From positions 561,930 to 625,929 of the forward strand of contig NZ_JAMOKG010000002.1 in assembly GCF_023656565.1 (NCBI RefSeq): a DNA stretch of 64,000 nt, given 5' to 3'. Every line of letters begins with the position of its first letter. Position 1 is the stretch's first letter. Positions 49,427-59,140 of the stretch are shown here, in pieces. The notes under the pieces were generated by a model. It was not told where the DNA came from. It saw nothing but the letters and a program-made list of their open reading frames with translations, and did no database searches. The stretch is from Flavobacterium tyrosinilyticum (GTDB lineage Bacteria; Bacteroidota; Bacteroidia; Flavobacteriales; Flavobacteriaceae). The position numbers and the translations under genes were made by a program.

Positions 49427-51805
49427 ATGAAAAAATTAAATCTCCTAATCTTTTTACTATTGCCTTTATTTTGTTTAGCACAATCTACATTAACAGGAAG
49501 GGTCGCTAGCGAAACCAAATCTTTGGAATGGGCTGAAATTTCAATATTAAATAAAGAAGGGAAAATTATTGATGGAACTACAACTAAAGTAGATGGTTCT
49601 TTTGAAATTAACCTAAAAAATAGTTCTTATAAAATTGAAATCAGTCTTTTGGGTTTTGCTGATTATGAAAAAGAAATTTCATTAGAAAAAAACACTGATT
49701 TAGGAACTATTATTTTAAAAGAAAACGAAACCAAATTAGTTGAAGTTGTGGTTCAGTCTAAAAAGAAAACTATTGAGCAGAAAACAGATCGTTTGGTTTA
49801 TAATCTAGAAAATAATGTTACAACTACTGGAGCTGATGCTTTAAGCGCTATTAATACTGCGCCTGGAGTTGTAGTGAAAAATGACGTGATTACCATTTTA
49901 GGAAAGGGAACTTCGCGCGTCATGATTGATGGACGTTTAATTGAATTGACTGGAGAAGAATTGAACAATTTCTTGAAATCAATTTCGGCTGCAGATATCA
50001 AAAATATTGAAGTTATAAGCAATCCGCCCGCAAAATATGAAGCAGATGGAACAGGTGGACTTATTAATATTATTATGAAAAAAGGAGTCCGTGATTCGTG
50101 GAAAAATTCGATTATAGTTTCTTACGACGAGAATAAATATGGAATTTACACTTTAAGAGATAATTTCTTCTACAGCAAAAATAAGTTTAGATTTTCGGCA
50201 AGCGTGAATGGTAAAACGGGGTATAAAAATTCTGAAGAGAATTTAGATATGTATTTTCCAGATGGACTTTCTACAATGTACGCCGATACAAAAGTTAAAA
50301 ATGAAAATTTTTCAGGAAAAGTGGCATTAGACTATGATTTGTCTGAACGTACAACGATTGGTTTTCAGTTTATGAATGATAGAAATAATCCTGATTTTGG
50401 ATCGGATATTAGAATTGAAAAGTACAACACGCAAAACGAATTGCAACAGGTTACATTGAATAAAAGTTTTACAGATAAAGGTTCTGAAAATCAGACTTAT
50501 AATGCGCATTTGATTACCAAATTTGATTCAAAAAAGAAATTATCCTTTGATGTGGATTATTTCAATTACAACTCAAAATTTGATAGAGATTTTATAGCGA
50601 ATAATTTTAATCCAGATATGGAATTTATTGATGTCAATCAGGCAGGAAGAAATATTTCTGACCAAGATATTGATAACTGGAGTTTTAAGGCAGATATGGA
50701 ACATCCGTTTGAAACTTTTAATTTGTCTTATGGTGCGAAAATGAGTTTTACAAACAGCATAAGCGATGTGGTTTTTTACAATACTATAACTGGAACTCCG
50801 GAATTAGATCCTAGTCAGTCAAATCAATTTAAATACACTGAAAATAATCAGGCGTTTTACATTAACGGAGATAAAAAACTGAATGAAAAATGGAATCTGC
50901 AAATGGGTTTACGATTGGAGAACACACAAACCAATGGATTTTCTGAAACTTTAAATCAGGAAACAGTAAATAATTATTTGAAATTATTTCCAACAGTTTA
51001 TGCTTCGTACAAGAAAAACGAGAACAATACTTTTAGTTTGAATTATGGAAAAAGAATCAACAGACCGCGTTTTGATTTGCTGAATCCGTTTAGAGTTTAT
51101 ATTAATAGTAACAGTTATTCTGAAGGAAATCCGTTTTTAAAACCTTCATTTAGTGATAATTTTGAGTTTGCACATTCGTATAAAGAAATTTTGAGAACCA
51201 GCGTTTTTGTGAATTTAGTTTCAAATGGTTATGGCGTTTTGTTTACTTCAAATCCAGAAACGAATACACAGATTGTAACGCGTGAAAATTATTTTAAAAA
51301 TATAAATTATGGTGTTGGAGAAACTTATTCAGCCACTTTTGCAGATTGGTGGCAGAGTGAAAATACTTTATACTTTTTAGGCGCTCAAACGGAGTTTATA
51401 AAAGATATTAATGCAACGCCATCAAATAGTTTACAGATTGATTTTACGACAAATAATACTTTTATACTAGGGAAAAGCACCAAACTTCAAATTGATTTTA
51501 ATTATAGTTCGCCTTTTAAAAGTGGTTTGTATGAGATTGGTTATGCATCAAGTTTTGATATTGGGTTTAAACAGGATTTGTTGAATAAAACGCTTCAGAT
51601 TGCATTTTTGGCCAATGATATTTTTAATACTTCTTATTTGAAAGATTTTACTTCGGTTGTAAATGGCGTGAAACAGGTTTATAGCCAAAATGAAAGTAAT
51701 CGCTTTGTTCGTTTATCTGTGATTTACAATTTCGGTAATAAAAAGATTAATGTGAAAGAGCGTGCTTTCGGAAATCAGGACGAGAAGAAGAGGGTAGGGA
51801 ATTAA
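49427..51805 (+). CDS. Outer-membrane beta-barrel protein, TonB-receptor-like
   Basis: 792 residues with a signal peptide (LIFLLLPLFCLAQS). Residues about 20-100 form a carboxypeptidase-regulatory-like domain (LTGRVASETKSLEWAEISIL), followed by a plug-like region (NVTTTGADALSAINTAPGVV, ISAADIKNIEVISNPPAKYE) and a long beta-barrel ending VRLSVIYNFGNKKINVKE. It belongs to the outer membrane beta-barrel family of Bacteroidota related to TonB-dependent receptors. No SusD partner gene follows. Ligand unknown. Confidence 0.85.
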   Translation: MKKLNLLIFLLLPLFCLAQSTLTGRVASETKSLEWAEISILNKEGKIIDGTTTKVDGSFEINLKNSSYKIEISLLGFADYEKEISLEKNTDLGTIILKENETKLVEVVVQSKKKTIEQKTDRLVYNLENNVTTTGADALSAINTAPGVVVKNDVITILGKGTSRVMIDGRLIELTGEELNNFLKSISAADIKNIEVISNPPAKYEADGTGGLINIIMKKGVRDSWKNSIIVSYDENKYGIYTLRDNFFYSKNKFRFSASVNGKTGYKNSEENLDMYFPDGLSTMYADTKVKNENFSGKVALDYDLSERTTIGFQFMNDRNNPDFGSDIRIEKYNTQNELQQVTLNKSFTDKGSENQTYNAHLITKFDSKKKLSFDVDYFNYNSKFDRDFIANNFNPDMEFIDVNQAGRNISDQDIDNWSFKADMEHPFETFNLSYGAKMSFTNSISDVVFYNTITGTPELDPSQSNQFKYTENNQAFYINGDKKLNEKWNLQMGLRLENTQTNGFSETLNQETVNNYLKLFPTVYASYKKNENNTFSLNYGKRINRPRFDLLNPFRVYINSNSYSEGNPFLKPSFSDNFEFAHSYKEILRTSVFVNLVSNGYGVLFTSNPETNTQIVTRENYFKNINYGVGETYSATFADWWQSENTLYFLGAQTEFIKDINATPSNSLQIDFTTNNTFILGKSTKLQIDFNYSSPFKSGLYEIGYASSFDIGFKQDLLNKTLQIAFLANDIFNTSYLKDFTSVVNGVKQVYSQNESNRFVRLSVIYNFGNKKINVKERAFGNQDEKKRVGN

Positions 51806-52157
51806 GGAATTAGATAATTAGTCAATTAGATAATTAGATAATTTTCATTGGGTTTCGACTTCGCTCAGCCTGACATTGTAAAGAGAACTTCAACTTGAAA
51901 CCTGAAACTTGAAACAAACTAATGTCACCCTGAGCGAAGTCGAAGGGCAACTAACAAAAGGGCTTCGACCTCGCTCAGCCTGACACGCGAGAGTAAAACC
52001 TGAAACCTGAAACTTGAAACCTGAAACCTGAAACTTTTCTTGCGTGAGGGATAGGAGCAAATTACCGAAGTAATGCGGATAGCCCGACCGAATTTGCGAA
52101 AGGCGCACGTAAGCGGTTTGTTAAATTGCGCCTTTTGTAAATTTGGGCACGCCCAGA
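51806..52157. repeat. Mosaic of intergenic repeats
   Basis: This 352-base gap holds no gene. In order: AATTAGAT octamers (to 51843); GTTTCGACTTCGCTCAGCCTGAC (51853-51875); TGAAACY heptamers (51895-51916); an inverted copy of the CTTCGACTTCGCTCAG element (51923-51946) and a further direct copy (51962-51985); more TGAAACY heptamers (51996-52036); and a GC-richer block (52042-52154) starting GCGTGAGGGAT and ending GGGCACGCCC with an inner inverted repeat (52091-52107 / 52127-52144). Confidence 0.7.
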
Positions 52158-52826
52158 TTATAAAAAGAAAGCCAACAAAATTCCTAGAACGATCATAGAA
52201 ACTTTGGCAATGTTGAATTTGTGTCCTTCACTGCTTTCAAAAATGATTGTTGAGGAGATGTGGAATAAAATACCGATTACGATTGCTGTTATTTCGGTGT
52301 AATATTTACTTAAAAAGGGTAAATATTCTGAAGCTACAGTTCCGAGTGGCGTCATGATGGCAAACGTCAGCATGAAGGCAAAAATGGCTTTTTTATTTAA
52401 ATCTGCATTGATGAAAAATGTGGTTAAGATAACCGCAATTGGCAGATGATGAATGGCAATTCCTACTGCTAAACCATGATGATGGCTTACTGGAAATCCT
52501 TCTAAAAAGGCGTGAATGCAAAGGCTTATAAATAAAAGCCACGGAATTTGAGACATTTTTGCGTGCCCGTGAACGTGTCCGTGTTCGGCACCTTTTGAGA
52601 AAAATTCAAGTACGATCTGGAATAAAATTCCGACCATTATAAAGATTCCGATATTAGGATTGTGCGATTCGTAAACATCTGGAAGAAGGTGCATTACGGT
52701 TAACGACAATAAAAAAGAACCGCTAAATGCGAGTAGTAATTTTAAATTATTTTTGTTTTCTGGTTTTATAAATAAAGCCACGCCATATCCTAAAAGTACA
52801 GAAAATAAGGGTAATAAATAGTTCAT
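52158..52826 (-). CDS. ZIP-family metal transporter
   Basis: 222 residues with about eight membrane helices. The metal path is shown by IHAFLEGFPVSHHHGLAVG and AIHHLPIAVILTTFF, with conserved His and Glu of the ZIP family, and a His-rich loop (EHGHVHGHAK) between early helices. Expected to bring zinc or a similar divalent metal into the cytoplasm. No metalloregulator or box seen nearby. Confidence 0.88.
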   Translation of the reverse strand: MNYLLPLFSVLLGYGVALFIKPENKNNLKLLLAFSGSFLLSLTVMHLLPDVYESHNPNIGIFIMVGILFQIVLEFFSKGAEHGHVHGHAKMSQIPWLLFISLCIHAFLEGFPVSHHHGLAVGIAIHHLPIAVILTTFFINADLNKKAIFAFMLTFAIMTPLGTVASEYLPFLSKYYTEITAIVIGILFHISSTIIFESSEGHKFNIAKVSMIVLGILLAFFL

Positions 52827-52841
52827 TTTTATTTTGTTTAA

Positions 52842-52917
52842 TCGTTGATTCGTTTAATCGGTTAATTGTTTTTTTGTTTAGCGATTAAACGGTTAAACAA
52901 TTAAACGATTAACCAAT
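52842..52917. repeat. Octamer-phased inverted repeat
   Basis: CGTTTAAT, CGGTTAAT on the left and CGATTAAA, CGGTTAAA, CAATTAAA, CGATTAAC on the right, eight-base periodic and mutually complementary, so the gap between the ZIP and methyltransferase genes can fold as one hairpin. Confidence 0.65.
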
Positions 52918-53682
52918 TTACTTAAAAATCATGATTAATCTTTCGCTTTCGGTTTTATGGAATTTTTTGAGTTTGTAGTCTCCAAAAATGTCTAAAAGAA
53001 AAATTCCAGCCTCGTCCATTAAATCCTGAAAGTCTTTCAAAGTTAGTGCTTTTACTTTTTCTGTAAAATGATATTTTCTGCCTTGGTCTTCAAAATCAAT
53101 TTCTTTGAAAATATGCCCGTCTTCAACGTATCTTTTGATGTGAAAATCTATTTCGTCAACTGTTTTTACTTCTTGTGGAACAAGATTTTCAATAACATTT
53201 GGCACATTCATGAAATCGATAACAGCAAAACCGTATTCTGACAAGCTTTCTTTAATTGCTTTTAAAGTGGTCAGATTGTCTTCGTCGCTTTCAAAATAGC
53301 CAAAACTGGTAAAAAGATTGAAAATAGCATCAAACTTTTCTTCAAAAGGCTCGCGCATGTCGTGCACTTTAAAATGAAGGGTTTCATTGCTGTTTTTGCT
53401 AGCTTCGGCGATGCTGTTTTCAGACAAATCTGCGCCTAAAACATCGTAGCCTAATTGATTTAAATAAATAGAATGACGGCCTTTTCCGCACGCTAAATCC
53501 AAAACTTTTGCTTTCTCTGGCAAGTTGAGATAATGCGTTAAATTGTCCATGAAAACCTGAGCTTCACGATAATTACGATCCTTGTAAAGAATATGATAAT
53601 ATGGCGTGTCAAACCATGAAGAATACCAGTTTTGATTGTCGTCTTCTTGATTTTGGATTGGTGCGTTATGTTTTACAGACAT
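52918..53682 (-). CDS. SAM-dependent class I methyltransferase
   Basis: 254 residues. Motif I is VLDLACGKGRHSIYL; the following acidic loop is VLGADLSENSI and motif IV region is FDAIFNLFTSFGYFES. Small-molecule methyltransferase type; the substrate cannot be told. Its C-terminal half is strand-rich (RYVEDGHIFKEIDFEDQGRK). Divergent from the THUMP methyltransferase gene. Confidence 0.87.
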   Translation of the reverse strand: MSVKHNAPIQNQEDDNQNWYSSWFDTPYYHILYKDRNYREAQVFMDNLTHYLNLPEKAKVLDLACGKGRHSIYLNQLGYDVLGADLSENSIAEASKNSNETLHFKVHDMREPFEEKFDAIFNLFTSFGYFESDEDNLTTLKAIKESLSEYGFAVIDFMNVPNVIENLVPQEVKTVDEIDFHIKRYVEDGHIFKEIDFEDQGRKYHFTEKVKALTLKDFQDLMDEAGIFLLDIFGDYKLKKFHKTESERLIMIFK

Positions 53683-53820
53683 TTATTCTATTTCAATTAA
53701 TTCAAAAGTCCGGCAAATTTAGTGTATTTTTGCCGAAAAATAACTATTTCGCTTCGATACCTATTTATAACAGTATAATAAAATGTTATAGCGATTAGCT
53801 TTTTTTTAATTGAAAAAGAA

Positions 53821-54978
53821 ATGGAAGAAAATTTTAAAATGATTGCCAAATGTTTTTTTGGCTTTGAAGAAATATTAGAAAAAGAATTACGCACACTTGG
53901 CGCTCAAGATGTTGAAATAGGTGTGAGAATGGTAAGCTTTAAAGGAGACAAAGGTTTTATGTACAAAGCCAATTTGTCTTTGCGTACTGCGCTTAAAGTT
54001 TTAAAGCCGATTTATTCTTTTCGAGCTAATAATGAACAGGCTTTGTACAAAGGGATTTTGGGTATAAACTGGTCTAAATACTTAAATGCGAATCAGACTT
54101 TTGTGATTGATAGTACTGTGCATTCGACTTATTTCAATCATTCTGAATTTATTTCTCAGAAATGTAAAGATGCGATCGTAGATCAGTTTAGAGAAAGAAC
54201 AGGACAGCGTCCAAGTATTGATAAACAGTATCCAGATTTGCGTATTAATATTCATATTGATAAAGATCAGGTTTCGGTTTCTTTAGATACTTCTGGAGCT
54301 TCACTTCATCAGCGTGGTTACAGAACGGCTACTAATATTGCACCTATTAATGAGGTTTTGGCAGCTGGAATTCTTTTATTGTCTGGTTGGGACGGACAAA
54401 GTGATTTCTTGGATCCTATGTGCGGTTCTGGAACTTTCTTGGCAGAAGCAGCTATGATTGCCTGCAATATTCCAGCAAACATTAACAGAAAAGAGTTTGC
54501 TTTTGAGAAATGGAAAGATTGGGACAATGATTTGTTTGATACAATTGTTGACAGTTTAATGAAAAAAACTAGAGAGTTTCATTATACAATTAAAGGTTTT
54601 GATAAAGCGCCAAGTGCTGTAAGTAAAGCTAAAGACAATATTAGAAATGCTAATTTAGAAGATTATATTAAAATTTACGAAGAGAACTTTTTTGATACAG
54701 AAAAAGAAACGGAAGGTAAACTGCATATTGTTTTCAATCCGCCTTACGATGAGCGTTTAGATATTCATATGGAAAAATTCTACGCCAGCATTGGAGACAC
54801 TTTAAAGAAGAATTATCCAGGAACAAACGCTTGGTTTATTACAGCCAACCTTGAAGCCTTAAAATTCGTAGGATTAAAACCTTCTAGAAAAATCAAACTT
54901 TTTAACGGAAGCCTTGAAGCACGTTTGGTAAAATACGAAATGTACGAAGGAAGTAAGAGAACGAAATTTCAAGTCTAA
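53821..54978 (+). CDS. THUMP-domain RNA methyltransferase
   Basis: 385 residues. N-terminal ferredoxin-like and THUMP region (about 1-155), then a Rossmann methyltransferase with FLDPMCGSGTFLAEAAMIA (motif I) and the catalytic FNPPYDERL (NPPY, base N-methylation). This corresponds to the RlmL N-terminal module that makes m2G2445 in 23S rRNA; the specific site in this organism is inferred. Followed by octamer repeats. Confidence 0.88.
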   Translation: MEENFKMIAKCFFGFEEILEKELRTLGAQDVEIGVRMVSFKGDKGFMYKANLSLRTALKVLKPIYSFRANNEQALYKGILGINWSKYLNANQTFVIDSTVHSTYFNHSEFISQKCKDAIVDQFRERTGQRPSIDKQYPDLRINIHIDKDQVSVSLDTSGASLHQRGYRTATNIAPINEVLAAGILLLSGWDGQSDFLDPMCGSGTFLAEAAMIACNIPANINRKEFAFEKWKDWDNDLFDTIVDSLMKKTREFHYTIKGFDKAPSAVSKAKDNIRNANLEDYIKIYEENFFDTEKETEGKLHIVFNPPYDERLDIHMEKFYASIGDTLKKNYPGTNAWFITANLEALKFVGLKPSRKIKLFNGSLEARLVKYEMYEGSKRTKFQV

Positions 54979-55125
54979 GTCTCTAAGATACTAAGATTCT
55001 AAGATGCTAAGAGTTTTAGCAAAATGGGAAAAAGAATAATTTTAAATAAATATTAAGTTTCTAAGTATATAAGTTGCAAGGAAAAAAACTTAGCATCTTA
55101 GCATCTCAGAACCTTAGCAACTCAA
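54971..55125. repeat. CTAAG octamer repeats
   Basis: Octamers of the form NNCTAAGA in tandem (CTCTAAGA, TACTAAGA, TTCTAAGA, TGCTAAGA) and, after a gap, their complement (CTTAGCAT twice, CTCAGAAC, CTTAGCAA). The two halves can pair. They lie before the small membrane protein gene. Confidence 0.7.
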
Positions 55126-55130
55126 AAAAA

Positions 55131-55367
55131 ATGTCAAAACTACAACTACGCGCTTTTTTATACCAATTGGCTGCTTTTGCAATTTTATTTCTTTTATTTA
55201 GATATTTGATTGCTGCTTACACCGGATTAACTGGAATTTGGATTCCGATGACGGCATTTGTAATAGGAACTATTGTTGGACCTAAATTTCAAGCGGTAAG
55301 AACTAAAGACGGTGAAAAGCTTTTTATGAAATGGCTTTTTATAAAAGGAATTAAAGTAATCGGATAA
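55131..55367 (+). CDS. Small membrane protein of unknown function
   Basis: 78 residues from the ATG at 55131 (MSKLQLRAFLYQ). The frame is open further upstream to 55074, but those 19 residues are only the translation of the octamer repeat. Two hydrophobic helices (LAAFAILFLLFRYLIAAY and WIPMTAFVIGTIVGPKF) and a basic C-terminus. It is 12 bases upstream of the racemase gene. Confidence 0.65.
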   Translation: MSKLQLRAFLYQLAAFAILFLLFRYLIAAYTGLTGIWIPMTAFVIGTIVGPKFQAVRTKDGEKLFMKWLFIKGIKVIG

Positions 55368-55379
55368 TTTGAAAAATAT

Positions 55380-56072
55380 ATGAGGAAAATTGGACTTATT
55401 GGAGGAATCAGCTGGGTTTCTACATCTGATTATTATACTTTAATTAATAAAGGAATTAATGAAAAACTCGGCGGACTAAATTTCTCTGAATGTCTAATCT
55501 ACTCTTTTAATTATGCCGATATTAAAAAGAATAACGATGCCAACGACTGGGATTCGACTTTTAATATGCTTTTAAAAGCGGCAGAAGTTTTAAAATCGGG
55601 CGGGGCAGAAGCTATTGTTTTATGTGCCAACACAATGCATTTAATTGCGGATAAACTGCAGCAAGCTATTGGACTTCCTCTTATTCATATTGCTGAAGAA
55701 ACAGCAATTGAAATTCAGAAAAAAGACTTGAAAAAAGTAGGTTTGTTGGGAACAAAATTCACAATGGAATTGGATTTCTTTAAAGATAAACTTGCTGAAA
55801 AAGGAATTAAAGCAATAATACCAATAAGCGAAGCTGACAAAGATTTTATTCATTACACCATTTTCGAAGAATTAGGAAGAGGAATTGCAACCGAAGAAAC
55901 GAAAAAACGTTATCTTGAAATTGCAAATGAATTAATCAAAAATGGAGCAGAAGGAATTATTTTAGGATGCACCGAAATTCCGCTAGTAATAAAAGAAGGA
56001 GATTTAAGTGTCCCTATTTTTGATACAACTTTAATACATACACAAGCAGCGATTAATTTTCAGTTAGCATAA
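55380..56072 (+). CDS. Aspartate/glutamate racemase family protein
   Basis: 230 residues. The paired catalytic cysteines are seen in VLCANTMHLIAD and ILGCTEIPLVI, the family's two half-sites; GLIGGISWVSTSDYYTLIN is the typical start. Closest in form to aspartate racemases of the YgeA type. The true substrate needs assay. Co-oriented with the small membrane protein gene. Confidence 0.87.
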   Translation: MRKIGLIGGISWVSTSDYYTLINKGINEKLGGLNFSECLIYSFNYADIKKNNDANDWDSTFNMLLKAAEVLKSGGAEAIVLCANTMHLIADKLQQAIGLPLIHIAEETAIEIQKKDLKKVGLLGTKFTMELDFFKDKLAEKGIKAIIPISEADKDFIHYTIFEELGRGIATEETKKRYLEIANELIKNGAEGIILGCTEIPLVIKEGDLSVPIFDTTLIHTQAAINFQLA

Positions 56073-56120
56073 AAAAGATGCTAAGATACTAAGGTTCTAA
56101 GTTTTTAATCTTAACAACAT

Positions 56121-56160
56121 AAAAAAGCGGTAAATTCAACTTGAATTTACCGCTTTTTTT
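56121..56160. terminator. Bidirectional terminator
   Basis: Perfect stem AAAAAAGCGGTAAATTCAA / TTGAATTTACCGCTTTTTT with a two-base loop, T runs on both strands. It separates the racemase gene from the convergent DUF6048-like gene and is flanked by CTAAG octamers on both sides. Confidence 0.88.
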
Positions 56161-56210
56161 TTAAACTTAGTATCTTAGAGTCTTAGAATCTTAGAACCTT
56201 TTTAAAAAAA

Positions 56211-57056
56211 CTATTTTTTCTTCTTAGGCTCTTCTTTTTTTACTGTTTCAGATGCCATTGTTTTTTTCTTGTAAATCGGAATAAAGTAGGAAACTGTGTA
56301 GTTGAAACCAATTCCAAAACTTCCATCATAAGTTCTGTTAAAACCTGGAATATAAAGGTTTTCAAAATTATTTGGTTCTTTATTAGAAGTCAGAAGTTTA
56401 AGCTGAACACCGAAACCAACAAATACATTTTTCACAACTTGGGCTTTTAGTCCTAATGCAACTTCGATCCAAGTAGCGGTAAGTCCGCTATATTTATTGT
56501 CTGTTGCTATTGGAGGTAATTCTCCCCAATACGGATTTGGGTTATAGATCTTATAGCTATGCAATTCTTGCGCAAAACTACTAAATCCGCCACGCATTCC
56601 TATCGTGATCAGGTTTTCCATATCAAGCCAGTTTTGATAAAAATTATAGTCAAAACCTGCTTTTATATAAGTTCCGTTAGCAGAAGAAGTCAAACGGTCA
56701 TCTTCTGTAGTTTTATCTTCGTAGCCTAATTCTGCCGCTAAGAAATACTTTTTGGTTAATCGCCAGTCTCCAACAAATTCTACTCCTTTATAATCTTTGT
56801 CATAAAGACCGCGAGTAAGTTTGTACAAATCGACACCAACACGAAGTCCGTAGCGGTCTGTTTTTACAACGCTATCTTTTAGGGCTTGAGCTTCCTGAAT
56901 TTCTGGTTTTGCCGTTTTTACAGTTTCTGTTTTTGGCTTTTTAGTCGCTACCGTGTCTTTCAAATTTTTAGAAATCTCAGGAACATCCTGCGCATAACCT
57001 AAAAACATTGAAAACAATAATGAAAGACTAGAAATAAACTTTAATGTGTGTTTCAT
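56211..57056 (-). CDS. Outer-membrane-type protein, DUF6048-like
   Basis: About 281 residues from the ATG at 57056 (MKHTLKFISS; a further ATG four codons upstream is possible). Signal peptide ending MFLGYAQ. A Lys/Thr/Pro-rich stretch follows, then beta-barrel strands (YGLRVGVDLYKLTRGLYD, FVGDWRLTKKYFLAAELGYE, FVGFGVQLKLL) and a KKK tail. Matches the flavobacterial DUF6048 family that accompanies DUF6452 and rlmD. It overlaps the end of the DUF6452-like gene by 29 bases. Confidence 0.75.
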   Translation of the reverse strand: MKHTLKFISSLSLLFSMFLGYAQDVPEISKNLKDTVATKKPKTETVKTAKPEIQEAQALKDSVVKTDRYGLRVGVDLYKLTRGLYDKDYKGVEFVGDWRLTKKYFLAAELGYEDKTTEDDRLTSSANGTYIKAGFDYNFYQNWLDMENLITIGMRGGFSSFAQELHSYKIYNPNPYWGELPPIATDNKYSGLTATWIEVALGLKAQVVKNVFVGFGVQLKLLTSNKEPNNFENLYIPGFNRTYDGSFGIGFNYTVSYFIPIYKKKTMASETVKKEEPKKKK

Positions 57057-57564
57057 TTTCAGATTCAATGTTAGGGTTTTCTAAATCAACTTCGGTCATC
57101 CAAAACGTATCTCCGTCTGGATCAGTATGTACAAAAGGCAGAATATTTTTTAGCTGAAAAATAGTTTTAAAGCCACAAGCTCTCGAAACATATACATTTT
57201 GTGTGTTATAGTTAAATTTAATAACATCAGTATTGATGGCTGTGGTGCTTAACGAACTGTAAATAAACTTAAAGGTTGCTGTAGTGTCATTTACCTTTAA
57301 CGGAATTGATACCGTACTTCCGCTGGTTACATATCTCAATGAATCGTCTTCTGCAAGACTTTCATTAAAAACAATCCCTTCTTCCATTCCGTCACCAATA
57401 ACTTTTAAGTTGGTAACATTTTTTGTTTTCGTCGGACTAGAAATATCATAAAATGTCATAACCAATCTTGGTGTAGTTGGTGTATTGGCATCGCAGATAT
57501 CATCTTTCTCGCAGCTAGATAAGCCGAAAGTGAAGAGCAGTAAAAGAGAGATTAATTTTTTCAT
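57028..57564 (-). CDS. Lipoprotein, DUF6452-like
   Basis: 178 residues, lipobox LSSC followed by EKDDIC. The mature part is strand-rich (PRLVMTFYDISSPTKTKNVT, ATFKFIYSSLS, NVYVSRACGFKTIFQL) with conserved cysteines in DICDAN and RACGF. In Flavobacteria this family lies between rlmD and a DUF6048 gene, as here, which suggests a shared but unknown envelope role. Confidence 0.75.
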   Translation of the reverse strand: MKKLISLLLLFTFGLSSCEKDDICDANTPTTPRLVMTFYDISSPTKTKNVTNLKVIGDGMEEGIVFNESLAEDDSLRYVTSGSTVSIPLKVNDTTATFKFIYSSLSTTAINTDVIKFNYNTQNVYVSRACGFKTIFQLKNILPFVHTDPDGDTFWMTEVDLENPNIESENETHIKVYF

Positions 57565-57571
57565 GTATTTT

Positions 57572-58984
57572 TTATCGAAGTTCTAAAAGTACAACATTTT
57601 CAACATGATGCGTTTGCGGAAACATATCTACAGGGCGCACACGAGTTACTTTGTATTTTTCATCCATTAAAGCTAGATCACGCGCTTGAGTTGCAGAATT
57701 ACAGCTTACATAAACCACTTTTTTAGGAGCAATTTTTAAGATTTGCTCTACAACATCTTTATGCATTCCGTCGCGAGGCGGGTCTGTAATAATAACGTCT
57801 GGTTTTCCGTGCTGTGCAATAAAAGCTTCATTAAAGACTACCTTCATGTCACCAACAAAAAACTCGCAATTTGTAATATTATTGCGTTCTGCATTGGCTT
57901 TAGCATCAATAATAGCTTCAGGAACACTTTCTACTCCAATTACTTTTTTTGCTTTTTTAGAAACGAACTGTGCAATGGTTCCAGTTCCTGTATATAAGTC
58001 ATAAACTACTTCATTTCCTGTAAGTCCAGCAAAATCGCGTGTTATTTTATACAATTCGTAAGCTTGATCAGAGTTGGTTTGGTAGAACGATTTAGCATTA
58101 ATGCTAAATTTTAAACCTTCCATTTCTTCCAAAATGTAGTTTCTTCCTTTGTAAAGAATGACATCCTGATCGTAAATTGTATCGTTTGGTTTTCCGTTTA
58201 CAACATATTGTAATGAAGTAATTTGAGGGAATTTCTCGTATAAATGGTCAAGAATTAATTCTCGGTTTTCTTTGTCTTCTTCAAAAAACTGAATCAAAAC
58301 CATGATTTCTCCAGTAGAAACCGTACGAATCATAACCGTTCTTAATAATCCAGAATGTTCTCTCGGATTAAAAAAAGCTAAATTATGTTCGTTTGCAAAA
58401 GCTCTAATTTCGTTACGAATGGCATTTGAAGGATCTTCTTGTAAATGACATTTGTTGATGTCTAAGATTTTATCCCACATTTTAGGAATATGAAAACCTA
58501 AAGCGTTTCTGTTCCCTAAATCTTCAGTGCTTCCAATTTCTTTTTCAGTTAACCAACGGCTGTTAGAAAAAGAAAACTCCATTTTATTTCTGTAGAAAAA
58601 CTGTTTCTCAGAACCTAAAATATCTTCAAATTCTGGGAGTTCGATTTTTCCTATTCTTTGTAAGTGATTTTTAACTTCATTTTGTTTAAATGCAAGTTGT
58701 TGGCTGTATTTCATATTTTGCCATTTGCAACCTCCGCATACACCAAAATGTTCGCATATTGGCTCTACTCTATATTCAGATAATTCGTGAAATTTTACCG
58801 CTTTACCTTCGTAATACGCTTTTCTTTTTTTTAGTGTCTGTACGTCTACAACATCTCCAGGTACCACATTCGGAATAAAGATAACTTTTCCGTCAGGTGC
58901 TTTGGCTACTGAAACCCCTTTTGCACCAGCATCAAGAACTTGAATTTGATGAAAGACAATTTTGTCTGTATTTTTTCTTCCCAT
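57572..58984 (-). CDS. rlmD: 23S rRNA (uracil-5)-methyltransferase RlmD
   Basis: 470 residues. TRAM domain at the N-terminus (about 8-66), iron-sulfur cysteines in EPICEHFGVCGGCKWQ, methyltransferase motif VYDLYTGTGTIAQF, ITDPPRDGMH and the catalytic Cys in VVYVSCNSATQARDL. It makes m5U1939 in 23S rRNA in E. coli; the equivalent site is expected here. Followed on the same strand by the DUF6452 and DUF6048-like genes. A -7-like box (TAAATTTG on the - strand, 59015-59022) lies upstream. Confidence 0.92.
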   Translation of the reverse strand: MGRKNTDKIVFHQIQVLDAGAKGVSVAKAPDGKVIFIPNVVPGDVVDVQTLKKRKAYYEGKAVKFHELSEYRVEPICEHFGVCGGCKWQNMKYSQQLAFKQNEVKNHLQRIGKIELPEFEDILGSEKQFFYRNKMEFSFSNSRWLTEKEIGSTEDLGNRNALGFHIPKMWDKILDINKCHLQEDPSNAIRNEIRAFANEHNLAFFNPREHSGLLRTVMIRTVSTGEIMVLIQFFEEDKENRELILDHLYEKFPQITSLQYVVNGKPNDTIYDQDVILYKGRNYILEEMEGLKFSINAKSFYQTNSDQAYELYKITRDFAGLTGNEVVYDLYTGTGTIAQFVSKKAKKVIGVESVPEAIIDAKANAERNNITNCEFFVGDMKVVFNEAFIAQHGKPDVIITDPPRDGMHKDVVEQILKIAPKKVVYVSCNSATQARDLALMDEKYKVTRVRPVDMFPQTHHVENVVLLELR

Positions 58985-59140
58985 AGCGCAAAAATAAGCC
59001 TTTGAAAACTTTTACAAATTTAATTTTAGAAAAAATTTAGAAATTCTTCAAAATATTAGTTTAATTGGGGATAAAAGCTAATTTTGTTTTCGTAATAATC
59101 CCAATAAAATTACATATTAACCTGCTATTTTTATCTTTTT

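Noticed and set aside
51890..52108. Reverse-strand 72-codon frame with FKFQVSGFKFQVSGF repeats
   Set aside because: It is the translation of TGAAACY heptamers and the CTTCGACTTCGCTCAG repeats, without a ribosome-binding context; treated as intergenic repeats.
55074..55130. Upstream start of the small membrane protein
   Set aside because: The extra 19 residues derive from the CTAAG octamer repeat; the ATG at 55131 begins a normal N-terminus.
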